NCBI RefSeq assembly: GCF_030813235.1 | Contig: NZ_JAUSUB010000002.1 | Location: 62,001 to 126,000, forward strand | From: Cytobacillus purgationiresistens | GTDB taxonomy: Bacteria > Bacillota > Bacilli > Bacillales > Cytobacillaceae | Reading direction: 5' to 3' | DNA: 64,000 bases | Shown: one piece after another, positions 48,599 to 58,301 of the stretch | Numbering within the stretch: the first letter of the stretch is position 1 | Layout: each line of letters starts with the position of its first letter | The notes under the pieces: model-generated | Seen by the model: only the letters and a program-made list of their open reading frames with translations | What the model was told of the DNA's origin: nothing | The model's database searches: none | Position numbers and translations under genes: made by a program

Positions 48599-50128
48599 TT
48601 CTGGTTGATTCTTTCCGCCTCTCTTTTTAGCAAAGAAAAGAAATAAGAAGAAAGCAAAAAGGACTCCTAGAAGTGTAAAACCGTAAGTCAAATTAAATCC
48701 TGCTTTATCCGTTAAGACATAAACCTCTGATTCTTCACGATTCAAAACAATGTGGTACTCATCGTCCTCATTGCTTCGGACGAGATCTCCAGCCAATAGA
48801 CCTCTTAACTCCTTATTAGAATCTAGTTGTTCAGCTGTAAGAATTGCGTCTTTTGTGCCTGTTGTATTATTAATTACAACAACGGATGTTTCATCTTTAT
48901 ATTCGCGCTTATAAATAGTAAACCCATTCTCTTCAACAAGAACTTCCATTGATCCTCTAGTAATTGATGGAAGCCTATTTCTTACTTCTGATAATTTACC
49001 AATATACTCGATTAATTCCTTATCTGTACGAAAGTCCATTTGCTTCCTGTTATCTGGTGTTTCTCCACCATCTAAAGCAATTTCACTTCCATAATAAACA
49101 ATTGGAATTCCCGGAGCTGTGAATAAATAAGCAAGCGCCGTCCTCCATCTTGGTCCAGGATGCTGATTAATTGAAACTGGATCTCTGGTAAATCTCACCA
49201 TATCCTGGTTGTCCAAAAATGTTCCTAGCTGGTAGGGATTTTCATATGTATTCATATTTGTTTCTAATTGATCTAAAAGCGCTGTCATCGGAAGATCTGG
49301 CTCGACAAATGCTGCTCTCCTCGTTTCAGCTGATGGATAATCGGCAAAACCATCTATTCCAGTACTTTCATAAGATGTAATTGATTGCGGATCATTCGAC
49401 AATACCTCACCTAAGAAATAAAAGTCATTTTTCGTCTTTTTCACCTCTGAAACAAAGTCAGTTAAAAAGCTCTCAGAAGCTAACTGAACTCCATCAAGAC
49501 GATAAGCATCAATATCAGTTTCTTCTATCCACCACTTGGCTGCATCAATCAAATATTGGTTTACTTCAGGATTGTCATGATTTAATTTAGGCAACCCTTC
49601 TGCCCAGTCCTTATCAACTTTTTCCATCTTCTCAAGTTCATCTTGTTCTTCAAACCACTCTGCTTTTTCAGAATCACTTACCCACGGATGCTCCCTTCCG
49701 ACATAATTGATTGGGAAATCAAGCATGACTTTAATTCCGCGTTCATGCGCTTCTTTTACAAGTTCTTGAAATTCTTCGATTGAACCTAAATGCTCTTCCG
49801 TTTCATAAAAATCTTCAACCCAGTAGCCATGATAGCCCTTGTTTTCGTTTTTAAAAATCGGGCTTAAAGCAATTGTTGTAAAGCCAAGGTCGCTGATATG
49901 GTCGAGACGATCGATTACCCCTTTAAAATCACCGCCATGATAAGCTTCCGGGTCCTTTACATCCACTTCATAATCATTACTATTATCACGATTGCTAAAG
50001 CGATCGACTATAAGATAATATATTGATTCATCCTGCCACTTTTTCTCTTCTTTTTCAACTGCACTAGCTGGCAGTGCAGCAAAAAGAAGCAACGGAATCA
50101 TAATGAGAGAGATTATTGTTTTTTTCAT
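48596..50128 (-). CDS. Membrane-anchored GH13 alpha-amylase family protein
   Basis: 510 aa from ATG at 50126-50128 (GAGGAG at 8 nt). Signal peptide ending ASA, (beta/alpha)8 barrel, small beta domain, then a C-terminal transmembrane helix (about 478-500) and a basic tail (KKRGGK): it should stay on the outer membrane face. Catalytic Asp in YRLDGVQL, Glu in FLGEVLSN and Asp in LDNQDMVRF are present. The two substrate-binding His are replaced: region I reads DFPINYV (Tyr for His) and region IV NQD (Gln for His). Confidence 0.9.
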   Translation of the reverse strand: MKKTIISLIMIPLLLFAALPASAVEKEEKKWQDESIYYLIVDRFSNRDNSNDYEVDVKDPEAYHGGDFKGVIDRLDHISDLGFTTIALSPIFKNENKGYHGYWVEDFYETEEHLGSIEEFQELVKEAHERGIKVMLDFPINYVGREHPWVSDSEKAEWFEEQDELEKMEKVDKDWAEGLPKLNHDNPEVNQYLIDAAKWWIEETDIDAYRLDGVQLASESFLTDFVSEVKKTKNDFYFLGEVLSNDPQSITSYESTGIDGFADYPSAETRRAAFVEPDLPMTALLDQLETNMNTYENPYQLGTFLDNQDMVRFTRDPVSINQHPGPRWRTALAYLFTAPGIPIVYYGSEIALDGGETPDNRKQMDFRTDKELIEYIGKLSEVRNRLPSITRGSMEVLVEENGFTIYKREYKDETSVVVINNTTGTKDAILTAEQLDSNKELRGLLAGDLVRSNEDDEYHIVLNREESEVYVLTDKAGFNLTYGFTLLGVLFAFFLFLFFAKKRGGKNQPE

Positions 50129-50545
50129 CGCCACTTCTCCTCGTCTTTAGTATTTCGTATATTTATAACCTGCTTCTATAGGTCCAACCCTTTTAGATTA
50201 GCCTTTTGTCATGCTCTCGTCAAACGGTTGTTTAAAAAAGACATACATATTTCAATATTTAAGACTACTTCTAGCAAAATACTATTTATAGTGCGCCCTA
50301 GTTCAATCCTCGTATAATCTTTCTTTGTACCCTTATTAGAAAAAAACAATCGCATCCCTTTACTTTTTCCTCATTATTCTTTCCGGTGCAGCGAGCGCTG
50401 GATTTTTTATAACATCACTCTTTTCCCGGTAACTGAGTCATCATTATTCTTCTTTTATTGTTATTCGTCGTTGAAAACAGTGTTGACAAGAGTGAATAGT
50501 ATGGCTCATTCTTTTTCACACAATTTTACGCACTCAATCCTGGGT
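50129..50545. other. Intergenic region upstream of amylase gene
   Basis: About 400 bp of AT-rich sequence without a gene I can support. It should contain the amylase promoter (minus strand). No clear operator such as a CRE box was found by eye. Confidence 0.4.
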
Positions 50546-51124
50546 TGGTTGGGGTTAATTATCGTTTATTTTCTACCTTCTCACTTGATTTGGCGCTGAG
50601 TTGGGCGTTATTATCTCTTTTTTTCTACCTTCACTTGATTTGACACTGAGTTGGGCGTTATTATCTCTTTTTTTCTACCTTCTCACTTGATTTGGCACTG
50701 AGTTGGGATTAATTATCTCTTTTTTTCTACCTTCTCACTTGATTTGACACTGAGTTGGGTTCAATTATCTCTTTTTTTCTACCTTCTCACTTGATTTGAC
50801 ACTGAGTTGGGTTCAATTATCTCTTTTTTTCTACCTTCTCACTTGATTTGACACTGAGTTGGGCGTTATTATCTCTTTTTTTCTACCTTCTCACTTGATT
50901 TGGCGCTAAGTTGGGTTCAATTATCTCTTTTTTTCTACCTTCTCTCTTGATTTGACACTGAGTTGGGATTAATTATCTCTTTTTTTCTACCTTCTCTCTT
51001 GATTCTGCACTGGGTTGGGCGTTATTATCTCTTTTTTTCAACCTTCTCTCTTGATTTGACACTGAGTTGGGATTAATTATCTCTTTTTTTCTACCTTCGC
51101 ACTTGATTAGGTACTGAGTTGGGG
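50546..51124. repeat. 52-bp tandem repeat array, 11 units
   Basis: GTTGGG...TTATCTCTTTTTTTCTACC...TCTCACTTGATTTGRCACTGA repeats with a 52-bp period (TTGGG at 50549, 50601, 50651, 50703, and so on to 51119); one unit lacks 2 bp. Unit length is not a multiple of 3 and no frame stays open. Variant middle segments (CGTTATTA, ATTAATTA, TTCAATTA) are shuffled between units. Confidence 0.92.
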
Positions 51125-51147
51125 TAAAATAATTAACACTATAATCA

Positions 51148-51186
51148 TAAAAAACCAGGACCTCGCAATGTGATCCCGATTTTTGT
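51148..51186 (-). terminator. Terminator downstream of surface-protein remnant
   Basis: On the minus strand AAATCGGGATC pairs with GAGGTCCTGGTTT with some wobble pairs, followed by a T run, just after the stop at 51191. Confidence 0.7.
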
Positions 51187-51190
51187 TTGA

Positions 51191-52185
51191 TTAGAATGTC
51201 AGTTTACCGCCAATGACTGGTTTGCCAGGTATCGCCGGGTTAGTTGGTGAAGGTGTTGGTACTTCTACTTTGCCTTTACCTGGGTTTTCTGGTTTAACAA
51301 TTTGACTTGGTTTGTCAGGGACCGGTTTCCCTTTGTCTGGTGCGTCTTTTTTATCAGGCGCTGTTTCACCTTCTTTAAGCTTGTGAAGCTCGATCGTTTT
51401 AGCTGTTTTGTTTCCGGCTAAATCAACTGCTTCGAAGACGAATTGGTTCGGGCCGTCTTTTAATTCTAATTCGATATCTTCAATGACTTGTTCAAAGCCT
51501 CTCATTTCAAATGGCTCTTCGAATTCTTGATAGTAGATTTCATCCCCATCTAAATATAAGCGAATTTCATCAAAGTTATCGGCAACCTTCACATCGACGA
51601 TTGGGTTGTCTTGATTATGCTCTACATACTTGCTTGCAGGCAAACCTGAGACTTCCACATCTGGTGCTGTTGTATCGATCATGATTGTTCGTTTGAATTT
51701 AGCTGTATTGTTTGCATTATCCACTGCTACCACTTCAAATGTTGGAACTCCGTCTTAAAGATGAAGTGTAGTGTCAAAGGCATATTCTTCTTTTTCTTTA
51801 TTGTAGGTTAGTTCAACCTCTTGACCTGCAATAGGCCAGATACTTCTTTAATTGTTCCTTTTACTTTGACATCATTTGTATTGTAAACCTCCAAGGCCGC
51901 TAGCTCAGTTAAGTAAACAGTAGGGATTTATCCTTGTTCACTTCTTTAACCTCGATTTCCTTTTTTGTTGTAATACCTGCAAAGACATAAGCTACTATAC
52001 TTTAACAATGGAACCGATCTCCAACTCTTCATCAGTAAATGTCTCTGTGTCGCCACTTAATGGCTTAGTCAGGACAGTCTTGTCATCTAAATATCTAAAT
52101 AGGAGATACCAGAACCGCCTTCATTATATCTAAAACTGTATTATCTTCCACAGCGCCTGAAATAACCATTGGGCCACGTGCTTCT
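51191..52185 (-). pseudogene. Decayed C-terminal part of an exported protein with Ig-like repeats (S8-protease type)
   Basis: The only long open frame (51191-51733) encodes an Ig-like repeat (DTTAPDVEVSG, VDLAGNKTAKTIEL) and a Pro/Lys-rich end, with no signal or catalytic domain. Upstream toward 52185 related fragments continue in changing frames (VISGAVEDNTVLD, GGSGISYLD, DDKTVLTKPLSGDTE, EVELTYNKEKEEYAFD), requiring several indels and stops. Such repeats follow the catalytic domain in large Bacillus subtilases (Vpr/WprA-like), and wprA lies near asnO in B. subtilis. The catalytic part is absent here. Confidence 0.72.
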
Positions 52186-52186
52186 T

Positions 52187-54034
52187 TTACTCGACAATAT
52201 TAATATTATAATCTTTAAACCAAACATGAATTTGGGCTAAATGCGCAAGGAGCTGCGGTCCCGTCATCAATTGACCGAACCAAGGAACTTGGAAAGCATC
52301 GCCCTTTGTTTCAACGATTTCCCTCAAATTTTTCTCATCGAAGAACTCGAATAATGCAGATGATTTATCACTTAGAATATCATTCAGCATTTGCTGTACG
52401 ACTTTTATATAGACCGGATTATGTGTTTTAGGGTATGGACTCTTCTTACGATAGAGTACATCCTCTGGTAGCACACCTTCAAGCGCTTTACGTAAGATTC
52501 CTTTTTCTCGATTGCCGTGCATTTTCATCTCCCATGGAATATTCCAGACATATTCCACAAGCCGATGATCAGCAAATGGGACACGAACCTCTAAACTCGC
52601 CCCCATGCTCATGCGATCTTTTCTATCTAATAATGTAGTCATAAAGGAAATCATATTGATATAAAATAGTTCCCTGCGCTTAGTTTCTAATTCGCTCTCA
52701 CCGTCAAGCCTAGGTGTTTCATCCACAGCCATCTTGAATTTCTCCATACTGTACTCTTGAAGGTTAAGCTTGCTGCGCCAATCTGCTTTTAATAATCTTT
52801 GTCTTTCATCAATCGATCTCATCCAAGGATAACCAGTACGACTTAAATCGTCTGTACGATGAAACCAAGGATATCCGCCAAATATTTCATCCGCACATTC
52901 CCCCGATAAACTTACAACATGATCCTTCTTAATCTCTCTACAGAACCATAATAATGATGAATCAATATCTGCCATACCAGGTAAATCTCTAACATGAACT
53001 GCTTCAATTAAGTAGTGTGCCAGTTCTTCCTGAGTGATAATGCAATTTTGGTGGACTGTCTGAAAGGTATCAGTCATTTGCTTTATATAGACGCCATCTG
53101 AATTGGGTTGGAAGTCATTCGCTTTAAAAAACTGGTCATTTCCTTCATAATCGACAGAATAAGTTTTAAGCGGCTTTTTCCCTTCTTTTTGATAGGCCGT
53201 TGCCGCAATAGCGGTAATCGCGCTGGAGTCAAGGCCCCCTGATAGCAATGTACATAGCGGTACATCAGATACGAGTTGCCTTGTCACCGCATCCGTCACT
53301 AAATATTTAACTTTATCCACTGTTTCTTCCAGGCTATCTTGATGTTGTTTACTCTCCACATTCCAATAACGCCAAATCTTCTTTCCTTTTCTTGAAAAAT
53401 TTAAAGCATGCGCTGGACGTAATTCCTTCAAGCCCTTAAACACACCCGCTCCTGGTGATCTCGATGGACCCAGTCCAAAAACCTCAGCCAGCCCTTCTCT
53501 ATCAAGCTCGGTTTTTACTCTTGGGTGAGCTAAAATCGCCTTCATCTCTGAACCGAATATAATTCCTTTAGAGGTTTCTTTGTAGAACAGCGGTTTTACA
53601 CCTAATCTATCTCTGCCAATAAATAATTCTTGTTTTTGTTCATCCCATAAAGCAAAAGCAAAAATTCCATTTAACCGTTCAAGACAATTTTCTCCCCATT
53701 CAATGAAGGAAGTTAATAAAACTTCTGTATCAGAATGACCTTTAAAAGAATATCCTTTTATAAGGAGTTCTTTTCTAATATCTTCTGTATTATATAATTC
53801 GCCATTATAACAAATGGTATATTGATTGCTCCTTTTTTCAATCGTCATTGGCTGTCTGCCGCCTATGGGGTCAACGACAGCCAAGCGCTTATGGCCGAAT
53901 CCTGCATGGTGCGAAGTCCAAATATTTGTATCATCAGGTCCTCTTCTAGCCAACGTTTCGGTCATTTTGCCAAGCGTGTTTTTTTCATTTTCCATATTGG
54001 TTGCAAAATCTATCCAGCCTGTGATTCCACACAT
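52187..54034 (-). CDS. asnO: Asparagine synthase (glutamine-hydrolysing)
   Basis: 615-aa class II glutamine amidotransferase that makes asparagine from aspartate and glutamine. N-terminal nucleophile Cys2 (MCGITGW), NGELYN and GHSDTEVLL in the glutaminase half; synthetase half with the PP-loop LLSGGLDSSAI (near 265) and SGECADEIFGGY. In B. subtilis AsnO is the sporulation-linked synthase; synteny with yisKL supports the name. No T-box seen upstream. Confidence 0.93.
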   Translation of the reverse strand: MCGITGWIDFATNMENEKNTLGKMTETLARRGPDDTNIWTSHHAGFGHKRLAVVDPIGGRQPMTIEKRSNQYTICYNGELYNTEDIRKELLIKGYSFKGHSDTEVLLTSFIEWGENCLERLNGIFAFALWDEQKQELFIGRDRLGVKPLFYKETSKGIIFGSEMKAILAHPRVKTELDREGLAEVFGLGPSRSPGAGVFKGLKELRPAHALNFSRKGKKIWRYWNVESKQHQDSLEETVDKVKYLVTDAVTRQLVSDVPLCTLLSGGLDSSAITAIAATAYQKEGKKPLKTYSVDYEGNDQFFKANDFQPNSDGVYIKQMTDTFQTVHQNCIITQEELAHYLIEAVHVRDLPGMADIDSSLLWFCREIKKDHVVSLSGECADEIFGGYPWFHRTDDLSRTGYPWMRSIDERQRLLKADWRSKLNLQEYSMEKFKMAVDETPRLDGESELETKRRELFYINMISFMTTLLDRKDRMSMGASLEVRVPFADHRLVEYVWNIPWEMKMHGNREKGILRKALEGVLPEDVLYRKKSPYPKTHNPVYIKVVQQMLNDILSDKSSALFEFFDEKNLREIVETKGDAFQVPWFGQLMTGPQLLAHLAQIHVWFKDYNINIVE

Positions 54035-54275
54035 TAAATATCATCCTTTCTATCACACCTCTTTATCATACGAACTATGGAGTACATTCGGCAGCAAGTC
54101 ATAGCTTGAGGATAAACTTATAGAGTCCTAAGCGGTTTTAGTGGAATTGTTGGGCACATCATGCATGGATTCATTCTATGCAAGCTAAATAAAATGGTTA
54201 ATTGTCCTATATAAGGTTATAAAACGTCGAGCAATTGACCAAAAATAGAGTGTATAGAGTAAATGGAGGTTTTTT

Positions 54276-54839
54276 ATGAACAGGCAGCAACGGACGAAAC
54301 TTATCGAGAATCAAACTCGTGCTTTTTCTGAGGGGATAGTTGAGTTTATTAATGATCAATGGGTATTTTTTGATAACGAAACAGACGAAGCCTCTTTATT
54401 AGATGAATTTATACAACAGGATATTGAAGTATACAGATTCAAACGTTGGAAAAAAGGTAGCATGTTAGAAAATGGGAAAGTCTCTTGTTCCGATGAATTA
54501 TTCCATTTAAAGGACCAAGATCAAATTCGCATTCGAAAACTTCTTGTATTCTCCCTTGAAAGATTATTAGATGAAGTGAATGACGATGCTTTTTTTCAAT
54601 TTGTTACAAATTTAAATAGCATCAACTTCTCAATATTCGATTGTATTTACTGTTACAATCAACTAACATTCTTTAATGATGGTGAAAGAAAAAGCGGTGT
54701 CAACTTCATGATATTCGATAATCAAGAATATATTTGCAGTGTCCAGCATCATTTCTTCTACTACGAAAACGAAACCGATCGCTTCGAGTTCACACTCAAC
54801 AGCGGCAAAAGAATGGTAATAGAAAAAATATCATCTTAA
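54276..54839 (+). CDS. DUF2777-like conserved protein (YisN position)
   Basis: 187 aa, soluble and acidic; opens MNRQQRTKLIENQTRAF with EGIVEFINDQWVFFD and a WKKGSMLENGKVSC segment, CIYCYNQL (a CxxC pair). It resembles the Bacillus family I know as DUF2777 and occupies the yisN place next to asnO. Ribosome binding site TGGAGG at 10 nt. Function unknown. Confidence 0.75.
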   Translation: MNRQQRTKLIENQTRAFSEGIVEFINDQWVFFDNETDEASLLDEFIQQDIEVYRFKRWKKGSMLENGKVSCSDELFHLKDQDQIRIRKLLVFSLERLLDEVNDDAFFQFVTNLNSINFSIFDCIYCYNQLTFFNDGERKSGVNFMIFDNQEYICSVQHHFFYYENETDRFEFTLNSGKRMVIEKISS

Positions 54840-55095
54840 TTCAAAAGCGAAGGCGACTGCTCAGGGGCGACAAGCTTAAGGCGAGTCAACCGAAAAAGGT
54901 GATCTTTCCTTTTTTGGTTGGCTTGACTTAAGACCTCGAGCCCCTAGGAGCCGCAGCTAGACTAATTCAAAAGCGAAGGCAACTCGCTCAGGGGCGACAA
55001 GCTTAAGGCGAGTCAACCGAAAAAGTTGATCTTTCCTTTTTTGGTTGGCTTGACTTAAGACCTCGAGCCCCTAGGAGCCGCAGCCAGACCAAACC
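54838..55095 (+). repeat. Tandem stem-loop repeat family A, two 126-bp units
   Basis: Units start near 54838 and 54964. They share with 43122 the segments GACAAGCTTAAGGCG, loop TGATCTTT, GACTTAAGACCTCGAG and CTAGAC (CCAGAC in unit 2), but the stems are different and re-paired: AGGGGCGA/TCGAGCCCCT and AGTCAACCGAAAAAGG/CCTTTTTTGGTTGGCTT. It lies between convergent gene ends. Confidence 0.9.
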
Positions 55096-55201
55096 GAAAA
55101 GCAGAGACAACTCGACTACAAAGGAAATGTATTTGTTTCATTGAAAAAGCTTAGCTCTTTGTTCACTCCCTTTTCCATATCATAACTTTTCCTGCACGCG
55201 C

Positions 55202-55234
55202 GAAAAAGAGCTAACTTTAATGTCAGCTCTTTTT
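55202..55234 (-). terminator. Terminator of the FIST-EAL gene
   Basis: Minus-strand AAAAGAGCTGAC and GTTAGCTCTTTTT (one wobble) with an AT-rich loop; it starts at the stop codon. Confidence 0.85.
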
Positions 55235-55235
55235 T

Positions 55236-58142
55236 TTATGAGGATTCTCTAAGACCTTTTTCAAAGTCTACTATGGTTAACGGCTTGTGTATATAATAGC
55301 CTTGTGCATAATGACATTTCAACTGCTTGAGCAAGTCAATTTGCTCTTTGGTTTCTACTCCCTCGGCAAGCACCTTCACATGAAGGCCGTGCCCCATCGT
55401 AATGATAGCTTTGACGATGGCGATATCGGAAGTATCTATTTTTAAGTTATTAATGAAGGAACGATCGATTTTGAGCGTATTAATCGGTAAATCTTTCAAG
55501 TAACTTAAGGAGGAATAACCAGTACCAAAATCATCAATGGAGACCTTGGTGCCCATGTTCTTTAAGTCCTTCATTACTGAAATACTGTAATCAATATTTT
55601 CCAGCATTGTGCTTTCTGTTAGTTCAAGTGTTAAATATTTTGCTTCAAGCTCCGACTGCTGTAGTGCATTTTGAACGATAGATAAAAAGTTTGGCTCCTG
55701 GAATTGCTGTGCTGCGACATTCACAGAGATTGTTAAGTGGCCAAGGCCTTGACTCTGCCAGCGTTTATTTTGCATACACGCAGTATTTAGCACCCATTTA
55801 CCTATTTCATTGATCAACCCGGTCTCCTCTGCTAACGGGATAAATTTTACTGGTGGCACTAGACCCAACTTAGGGTGATTCCACCTTAGAAGTGCCTCGC
55901 TGCCAAAAATTTTACCCGACTCTAAATCTATGAGTGGCTGATAACATAAGGAAAACTCGTTATTTTGTAAGGCCTTTCTTAAATAACTTTCCATTTCAAA
56001 ACGTGCGATGAGATGTTCATTCATCTCATCTGAAAAAAATGTAATCCGGTTTCCGCCTATCTGCTTAGATAGGTTGTTAGCTATGTCAGCATTTTTTAAC
56101 AAGCTATGTTGATCCAGTCCATCATTTGGATAAATACTGACCCCTATACTTGCCGTGACGTAAAATTCTTGATGATTAAAATATAGAGGTTCAGAAATGG
56201 AATGCAGAATCGATTGAGAAGCCTTCATAATATCTTCAACATTGATTTTATCTGATAGTATCAATGTGAATTTATCTCCGCCAAAGTTTCCTAAATATGA
56301 TCCTGCAGGAACATATTTATCAATTCTTTCTGATAGACTCTTCAATACCTTATCCCCTGCGAAATGACCGATGCTATCATTGATGATTTTAAAACGGTCG
56401 ATATCGATTGTAAGGATGGCTAGTCTTTGCTGATTTTTCCGTGCCCGTTTAATAAGAATATTTAATTGCTCAATAAACTTTGTCCGATTTGGCAGACCGG
56501 TTAAATGATCATAATATGATAATTCCGTTAATTTATCTTCTATCTTCTTCATTTCAGTCAGGTTCTTAGCGATGCCATAAATACCGACAATTTTTCCATT
56601 GATCATAATAGGAACGTTTTTAATTTGGTAATGTCCCTTTTCACCTGATTTTCCGATTAATTCAGCGTGGTAAACTTGTTCCTTTCCCTTAAAAGCGTTG
56701 ATAAAATGCATTCTTAATCGGGGTACTACCTCTTTTGAAATCATTTTTATAACCGATTGACCAACAATTTCTTTCTCTGTATATCCTGTATTTTTCTCAA
56801 ATGCTGGATTTACACTTGTAAAATAGCCTTGATGATCCGTAGTAAACACCAAATCATGATTGTTTTTAAAGAGCGTTTGATAGTATTGATTGGTCATGTT
56901 TAGATTTGACAGCAATTCCTTTTTTTGATCGTCAGATGCCTTTATTAGATGGGCGTAAGCATCATTCATCATCTGTCCAAATACATCTGATTGAATCATC
57001 CTTTTCTTTATATTAATGCTGGGGGACTCAGAAAAGGCAATACCGCTTAAAGATTGATTAATGAGCTTAGGTCTATCCTGATGATTGGATATTTCACTGT
57101 ACGAAAAGAAACCATTCGCTGGAGCGATCATTTGCATTAAATTTAGCGCTTTCCCAGTGAAATCACCAGCAATCCATTTCCTACTCATATTATTAAAGAT
57201 GAACATTGTTTCTGCTTCAAAGTCAGCTAGGTGATTGGCCAACTTTACAATATCCTCGATCACATTTTCCACTTTCGTATAGGTAACAGATAGTTGGTCC
57301 CCTGCAGATATTCTCCGATTTAACTTGATTGAACCATTTTTAAATACTTTGGTGATAAATACCGGAAGGCTTTCGTCCTTATGGTTAACAAGAAAAGGCA
57401 GGGGCAGGCTAGAGGATGGGAGCTGTTTAATATACGCCTCCCCTAAATAATGCTTTAAGACTTGAAGGGGGATGCCATCGTCCAGCTGGATAATCATTGA
57501 TCCCCTAGCTTTTGTTACTGTAAAAGAGTGACCGATTTCTTCAATTTTATAGTTTGTGAAGGGCTGGACTCGAAGCTGTTCTCCATTCAATGCAATCGCC
57601 AAAACGCCTTCATAACATAGTTGTCCATTCAAAAATACATATGACCGATCTAACGTACCATTATCCCCCGCTTGTCCCCCAGTAACTATCATCTGCGGGT
57701 AAACTCGGTAAATCTTGTCAAGAAGTTCTTGGGTGTCAATTTCGTATCCAGCCGTTAATAAAATGAGCGCTTTTGTCTCTGGTCGGACTATTTTTTTAAT
57801 AGTCGTTTCACTTATGGCCTTTTCCCTTGATAATTCTTCTTTATTAATCATCAGTGGAAGTATTTCTGTCTTATCGAATGATGTAAAACATAAGATAATC
57901 TGTTGCTCATAAATCTGACCATTCATAATTTCTCCAGAGGTTGAACAGCCAGCTATGACTGCATTAGGTAATATAGATTGTAATGTATGTAAGAGATGAC
58001 TAATCTTCTCCAGGTCGAGAATTCCAGAATATACCTGAACAAGGAGTTGAGAGGAATCCTGCAAGCGTTTGTCTAAAATGTATCCTTTTAACTGGTTATC
58101 ATTTTCGTATCGACATGTAATTGTTTGAGCCATAGCCATCAT
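55236..58142 (-). CDS. FIST-PAS-GGDEF-EAL signalling protein (probable c-di-GMP phosphodiesterase)
   Basis: About 968 aa, cytosolic. FIST N and C sensory domains (about 10-385: VIAGCSTSGEI, GGQAGDNGTL), a PAS domain (about 425-535: FTSVNPAFEKNTGYTE), a GGDEF domain (about 545-700) and EAL (about 715-965). The GGDEF signature is GGDKF, so cyclase activity is unlikely. The EAL side is intact: EALLRW, ELTES, IDDFGTGYSSLSYLK, LAEGVET. It likely degrades cyclic di-GMP in response to a small ligand. The start is ambiguous among GTG, GTG and three ATGs at 58133-58148. Confidence 0.9.
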   Translation of the reverse strand: MMAMAQTITCRYENDNQLKGYILDKRLQDSSQLLVQVYSGILDLEKISHLLHTLQSILPNAVIAGCSTSGEIMNGQIYEQQIILCFTSFDKTEILPLMINKEELSREKAISETTIKKIVRPETKALILLTAGYEIDTQELLDKIYRVYPQMIVTGGQAGDNGTLDRSYVFLNGQLCYEGVLAIALNGEQLRVQPFTNYKIEEIGHSFTVTKARGSMIIQLDDGIPLQVLKHYLGEAYIKQLPSSSLPLPFLVNHKDESLPVFITKVFKNGSIKLNRRISAGDQLSVTYTKVENVIEDIVKLANHLADFEAETMFIFNNMSRKWIAGDFTGKALNLMQMIAPANGFFSYSEISNHQDRPKLINQSLSGIAFSESPSINIKKRMIQSDVFGQMMNDAYAHLIKASDDQKKELLSNLNMTNQYYQTLFKNNHDLVFTTDHQGYFTSVNPAFEKNTGYTEKEIVGQSVIKMISKEVVPRLRMHFINAFKGKEQVYHAELIGKSGEKGHYQIKNVPIMINGKIVGIYGIAKNLTEMKKIEDKLTELSYYDHLTGLPNRTKFIEQLNILIKRARKNQQRLAILTIDIDRFKIINDSIGHFAGDKVLKSLSERIDKYVPAGSYLGNFGGDKFTLILSDKINVEDIMKASQSILHSISEPLYFNHQEFYVTASIGVSIYPNDGLDQHSLLKNADIANNLSKQIGGNRITFFSDEMNEHLIARFEMESYLRKALQNNEFSLCYQPLIDLESGKIFGSEALLRWNHPKLGLVPPVKFIPLAEETGLINEIGKWVLNTACMQNKRWQSQGLGHLTISVNVAAQQFQEPNFLSIVQNALQQSELEAKYLTLELTESTMLENIDYSISVMKDLKNMGTKVSIDDFGTGYSSLSYLKDLPINTLKIDRSFINNLKIDTSDIAIVKAIITMGHGLHVKVLAEGVETKEQIDLLKQLKCHYAQGYYIHKPLTIVDFEKGLRESS

Positions 58143-58251
58143 CACCACTAATTGAATTTGTCGTATTACAAATAGGAATTAAAGACTATTATGACTGTTC
58201 TTGTTTGTTTATTCATTTTAAAAATAACACAAATACAGGAATAAAGACATT

Positions 58252-58288
58252 AAAAAAAGAAAAAGCTGCTTAAAAAAGCAGCTTTTTC
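58252..58288 (-). terminator. yisL terminator
   Basis: AAAAAGCTGCTT and AAGCAGCTTTTT arms with CTTTTTTT following on the minus strand. Confidence 0.9.
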
Positions 58289-58301
58289 TAGGATTATTAG
58301 C

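Noticed and set aside
50546-51124. CRISPR or coding repeat
   Set aside because: Units are contiguous, 52 bp is not a multiple of three, and no frame stays open.
52187-54275. T-box or other amino-acid riboswitch upstream of asnO
   Set aside because: No T-box sequence (TGGNACCGCG-like) or suitable hairpins found in the 54035-54275 leader.
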